Source: an uncultured Selenomonadaceae bacterium
Lineage (GTDB): Bacteria; Bacillota; Negativicutes; Selenomonadales; Selenomonadaceae
Assembly (NCBI GenBank): GCA_905236325.1
Contig: CAJOPJ010000151.1
Location: 1 to 7,519, forward strand
Length of the DNA stretch: 7,519 nt
Direction of reading: 5' to 3'
The position numbers were made by a program, and so were the translations under genes. Shown piece after piece: positions 5,145 through 7,519 of the stretch. Below the pieces are notes generated by a model, which ran no database searches, was not told the origin of the DNA, and saw only the letters and a list, made by a program, of their open reading frames with translations. The first letter of the stretch is position 1. Each line of letters starts with the position of its first letter.

Positions 5145-6523
5145 AATTTTTCAGCCTAATAATTTTTGTATTGATAGTAACATTTTCAACTACAACTTTT
5201 GCGGCACCAATTCCATTGCGCGGCGTTATTGAAGGCTTTTATGGCACGCCTTGGTCTTTTGAACAACGCGCAGATTTAATGATTTTTTGCCGCCGCCACA
5301 ATCTGAACGCCTATATTTACGCACCGAAAGATGATTTGTATCACCGCGACAAATGGCGTGAGCCTTATCCTGCAGAAAAAATTTCACAGTTGCAAAATTT
5401 AGTTAATGCGGCTAAAGTCAATGGCGTAAAATTTATTTTTGCAGTTTCGCCCGGTCAAGATTTAAATTACAAAGGCAAACGTGGCGAATCGGATTTTAAT
5501 TTGATGATGCAAAAACTTGAAACTATGTATCAGCTTGGCGTACGCGATTTTGCAATTTTTTTCGACGACCTCAAGGACGATAAAGGTAACCACAATGAGG
5601 ACGGCAAGTTACAGGCTGAATTTATTAACAAAATTCAAGCTGAACTGCGAAAAAATCACCGCGACATTGGACAAATTTTAACTGTGCCTACTGAATATTA
5701 TCGCGCTGATATGTTAAAATCCAACGGCAAAATTAAATCTTATACTGAAGATTTTGCAACAACTTTAGACAAAAAAATTGTAGTCCTCTACACCGGCGAC
5801 GCAGTTGTTTGCGACGGCATTTCTCAAGAATCACTTGCACAGGTTAATCAAATTTTCGACAGGCAGGTTGGCGTTTGGTGGAATTATCCTGTCAATGACT
5901 ATCTGACTGCAAAATTGGCACTCGGCGCAATTGAAAATCTGCCAACTTCAAATGTTCACGCAATTTTTTTCAATCCAATGAACCAGCCCTTGCTTTCAAG
6001 AATTGCCTTAGCAACCGGCGCAGATTACGCTAACAATCCTGCAATTTATAATTCTCAAGACGCTTGGAACAAAGCTATTGATGAACAGTTCGGCGAATTG
6101 GCTCCGGCAATGAAAATTTTTGCCGCTCATTCCAGGCATATGGAAAATTCTTGGGCAAAAGTCGGTCAAAATGACGCACCGGATTTTGAAACGCTTGCCT
6201 ATTTAGCTGTAAATTCAGCGCAACAAAATCGCAACTATGATTGCGATCCGCTGCTTTTGGAAATTTCAATCATGGAAAGCGCGGCGCAAGATTTACTTAA
6301 CAAACTGCCTGAAAATATTTTAGCTGAATGTAAGCCGCAACTTGAACAATTTCAACGCATCGCACAGGCTGACAGATTAGCTTTAGATTGCTTGCAAAAT
6401 AAAAATTTAAATCCAAAATTGCTTGAATTGCGCACTGAAATTAAAAATCACGAAGTCGAAGCAATTCTGTCTGAAAAATCTGCATTAAAATTTATCGACG
6501 ATGTGATTGATTTATTGCGTTAA
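5141..6523 (+). CDS. Secreted GH84 beta-N-acetylglucosaminidase (O-GlcNAcase-like)
   Basis: GH84 enzymes remove terminal beta-linked N-acetylglucosamine by substrate-assisted catalysis. The 460-residue product begins with a signal peptide (about 1-21, MKFFSLIIFVLIV..TTTFA), so it is exported. The catalytic barrel starts at once: LRGVIEGFYGTPWSF (26-40), YAPKDD (60-65), FAVSPG (100-105) and DFAIFFDDL (136-144). The adjacent D142 and D143 are the catalytic pair. Other ligand-binding positions known from Bacteroides GH84 are kept: G32, Y34, K63, Y217, N248 and D253 in WWNYPVNDY (246-254), and N281 in NPMN. A helical domain fills about 300-460. The N-terminal beta domain common in longer GH84 proteins is absent. 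ATG 5141 overlaps the upstream stop (ATGA), with AGGAG (5128-5132) 8 nt before it. Natural substrate is unknown: host glycans or cell-wall material are possible. Confidence 0.92.
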   Translation: MKFFSLIIFVLIVTFSTTTFAAPIPLRGVIEGFYGTPWSFEQRADLMIFCRRHNLNAYIYAPKDDLYHRDKWREPYPAEKISQLQNLVNAAKVNGVKFIFAVSPGQDLNYKGKRGESDFNLMMQKLETMYQLGVRDFAIFFDDLKDDKGNHNEDGKLQAEFINKIQAELRKNHRDIGQILTVPTEYYRADMLKSNGKIKSYTEDFATTLDKKIVVLYTGDAVVCDGISQESLAQVNQIFDRQVGVWWNYPVNDYLTAKLALGAIENLPTSNVHAIFFNPMNQPLLSRIALATGADYANNPAIYNSQDAWNKAIDEQFGELAPAMKIFAAHSRHMENSWAKVGQNDAPDFETLAYLAVNSAQQNRNYDCDPLLLEISIMESAAQDLLNKLPENILAECKPQLEQFQRIAQADRLALDCLQNKNLNPKLLELRTEIKNHEVEAILSEKSALKFIDDVIDLLR

Positions 6524-6534
6524 ATATATTTAAT

Positions 6535-6568
6535 TGTGCTGAACTTTTTAGTTTGGCATATTTTTTTT
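6535..6568 (+). terminator. Intrinsic terminator of the GH84 operon
   Basis: A 10-bp stem with three G-U pairs joins TGTGCTGAAC (6535-6544) to GTTTGGCATA (6551-6560) across a TTTTTA loop, followed directly by eight T's (6561-6568). It begins 11 nt after the GH84 stop and is oriented for the plus-strand operon. Confidence 0.72.
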
Positions 6569-6569
6569 G

Positions 6570-6595
6570 AAAAAAAATTCCGACCAAAGCCGGAA
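6570..6595 (-). terminator. Intrinsic terminator after infA
   Basis: On the minus strand the stem TTCCG/CGGAA (6595-6591 with 6582-6578) encloses an 8-nt loop and is followed by eight T's (6577-6570). It lies 9 nt beyond the infA stop codon. In the plus direction the same hairpin is followed by four A's before a T run, so it would work less well as a backup for the convergent operon. Confidence 0.75.
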
Positions 6596-6604
6596 AAAAT
6601 TTTT

Positions 6605-6823
6605 TTATTTAAATCTGTAAGTAATTCTGCCGCGCGATAAGTCGTAAGGCGTAAGTTCAATTGTAACTTTGTCGCCAGGCAAAATTCTGATAAAGTTCAT
6701 TCTGATTTTGCCGGAAACATGTGCTAAAACTGTGTGCCCATTATCCAACTCAACTTGGAACATTGCGTTAGGCAGAGCCTCTACAACGCGCCCCTCAACT
6801 TCAATTACGTCCTGCTTTGACAT
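6605..6823 (-). CDS. infA: Translation initiation factor IF-1
   Basis: IF-1 binds the 30S ribosomal A site and helps IF-2 and IF-3 place the initiator tRNA. The 72-residue product is a single S1/OB-fold domain of exactly the usual length, with the conserved core VEGRVVEALPNAMFQVEL, the segment LAHVSGKIRMNFIRILPGDKV and the end DLSRGRITYRFK. The ATG at 6823 is chosen because GAGGAGG (6836-6830) lies 6 nt upstream and MSKQD is the usual N-terminus. An in-frame TTG at 6838 would add MRRQN but would start inside the adk stop region, before the ribosome binding site. The gene follows adk with 11 nt between them, so the two are co-transcribed. map, normally between adk and infA, is missing, and a terminator replaces rpmJ downstream. 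Confidence 0.98.
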   Translation of the reverse strand: MSKQDVIEVEGRVVEALPNAMFQVELDNGHTVLAHVSGKIRMNFIRILPGDKVTIELTPYDLSRGRITYRFK

Positions 6824-6834
6824 ATTTTGCCTCC

Positions 6835-7488
6835 TCAATCCTTCACCGAGGACAAGACGCTAATTAAATCTTCGGTGACTTTGTTTATCGGCTGTCTGCC
6901 GTCAATTTCCGCATAAATTCCGGCTTTTTGATAATACTCAATCAAAGGTCGTGTGGAATTTTCATAAGTTTCAAGGCGCGTCTTCATGGTGTCAGCGTTA
7001 TCATCAGCGCGCTGATAAAGTTCGCCGCCGCAATTGTCGCATTTGCCTTCGACTTTTGTAGGATTAAATTTGATATGGTAAGTCGCGCCGCAAGACTTGC
7101 AAATTCTCCTGCCGACTGCACGCTCAATCAAATCTTCCGCAGGAACATGGATATTCAAAACCTTTGTAAGTTTAATTCCAAGTTCGTCCAAAATTTTAGC
7201 AAGCGCGTCAGCCTGTTCAACTGTGCGTGGAAAACCGTCCAGCATAAAGCCTTTTTTGCAGTCGTCCTTAGCAAGTCTTTCGCGAACGATACCGACTGTG
7301 ACTTCGTCCGGAACCAAAGTTCCTGCGTCCATGCAAGCCTTAGCTTTTTTGCCGAGTTCAGTTCCTTCCTTAACAGCCGCACGAAACATATCGCCGGTTG
7401 AAATTTGCGGAATGGAATATTTTTTTACCAGTTCAGCCGCCTGAGTACCTTTGCCGGCACCAGGAGGTCCCATCAATAAAAGTTGCAT
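6835..7488 (-). CDS. adk: Adenylate kinase
   Basis: Adenylate kinase interconverts ATP plus AMP and two ADP in the cytoplasm and keeps nucleotide pools balanced. The 217-residue product is a full-length long-form enzyme. It has the P-loop GPPGAGKGT (7-15), the AMP-binding STGDMFR (30-36), DGFPRT (84-89) and a LID domain from about 125 to 162. The LID carries four cysteines, C130-x2-C133 and C150-x2-C153, which make a structural zinc site typical of Gram-positive-type enzymes. Arginines R127, R128, R160 and R171 match the conserved phosphate-binding positions. The ATG at 7488 has TGAGG (7501-7497) 8 nt upstream, overlapping the secY stop codon, so adk is coupled to secY as in standard spc operons. 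Its stop overlaps the infA ribosome binding site. Confidence 0.98.
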   Translation of the reverse strand: MQLLLMGPPGAGKGTQAAELVKKYSIPQISTGDMFRAAVKEGTELGKKAKACMDAGTLVPDEVTVGIVRERLAKDDCKKGFMLDGFPRTVEQADALAKILDELGIKLTKVLNIHVPAEDLIERAVGRRICKSCGATYHIKFNPTKVEGKCDNCGGELYQRADDNADTMKTRLETYENSTRPLIEYYQKAGIYAEIDGRQPINKVTEDLISVLSSVKD

Positions 7489-7498
7489 AAAAAATACC

Positions 7499-7519
7499 TC
7501 ACTTCATAAAGCCTTCGTA
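7499..7519 (-). CDS. secY: SecY, protein translocase channel subunit, C-terminal end
   Basis: Only the last six codons and the stop are in the window. The minus strand reads Y-E-G-F-M-K-stop from 7519 to 7499, which matches the usual SecY C-terminus (RHYEGFMK or close variants). The position directly before adk, with the stop overlapping the adk ribosome binding site, is the standard secY-adk order of the spc operon. SecY forms the inner-membrane channel for exported proteins, such as the signal-peptide-bearing GH84 enzyme here. Confidence 0.8.
   Translation of the reverse strand, partial: YEGFMK

Noticed and set aside
6561..6577. T8-G-A8 palindrome as a separate hairpin or repeat element
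   Set aside because: It is explained by the back-to-back U-tracts of the two convergent terminators.
6824..6838. Upstream TTG start for infA, adding MRRQN
   Set aside because: It would lie upstream of the strong GAGGAGG site and overlap the end of adk. IF-1 proteins normally begin at the MSKQD-type methionine and total about 72 residues.
6928..7401. Open frame of 157 aa antisense to adk
   Set aside because: It is fully covered by the certain adk gene on the other strand, and the product shows no family features.

Overview
The window reads as chromosomal DNA of an A+T-rich member of the Firmicutes. DnaK lacks the roughly 24-residue nucleotide-binding-domain segment that proteobacterial DnaK has, adenylate kinase carries a four-cysteine zinc lid, and gene starts have strong GGAGG-type ribosome binding sites with frequent TTG and GTG start codons. 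The overall style (GAAATTTT-rich sequence, a secreted glycosidase, a CofE-like membrane protein) fits Negativicutes such as Selenomonadales, but that is an inference. No phage, transposon, tRNA, rRNA or CRISPR array is visible.

Layout from left to right. (1) The first 15 codons of a gene pointing left (1-46) match the N-terminus of the acyltransferase PlsY. (2) A divergent intergenic region (47-184) holds the plsY promoter, a perfect 14-bp inverted repeat around its -10 box, and a repeat-rich leader for the next operon. (3) A heat-shock operon pointing right contains grpE (185-769), an unexpected 199-aa EVE/PUA-like protein (786-1385) and dnaK (1409-3274). It ends at a strong intrinsic terminator (3301-3339). 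hrcA is not next to grpE and dnaJ does not follow dnaK. (4) A 230-bp gap holds two look-alike promoters, a 15-codon remnant that resembles the start of a thioesterase gene, and a 17-bp palindrome over the second -35 box. (5) A three-gene operon whose genes overlap by 4 nt each encodes a YbgC-like hotdog thioesterase (3505-3927), a membrane-anchored CofE-like ligase-domain protein (3924-5144) and a secreted GH84 beta-N-acetylglucosaminidase (5141-6523). (6) Two opposed terminators separate this operon from the convergent tail of the ribosomal-protein (spc) operon. On the minus strand this tail reads secY end (7519-7499), adk (7488-6835), infA (6823-6605).

How the genes work together: GrpE and DnaK form the nucleotide-exchange and chaperone pair. 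The protein between them belongs to a fold family best known as a reader of modified nucleic acid bases, and its codon use (many ATA isoleucines) differs from both neighbours, which suggests a late insertion. The thioesterase, CofE-like and GH84 genes are tightly coupled in translation, but no shared pathway is established. SecY, Adk and IF-1 keep the usual spc order, but map is missing between adk and infA, and rpmJ and the rest of the alpha operon do not follow infA, so a conserved operon has been broken here.

The observations most worth a second look are the EVE-like gene inside the chaperone operon, the operator-like palindrome and duplicated gene start at 3346-3505, the CofE-like protein without visible F420 genes, and the truncated spc operon.
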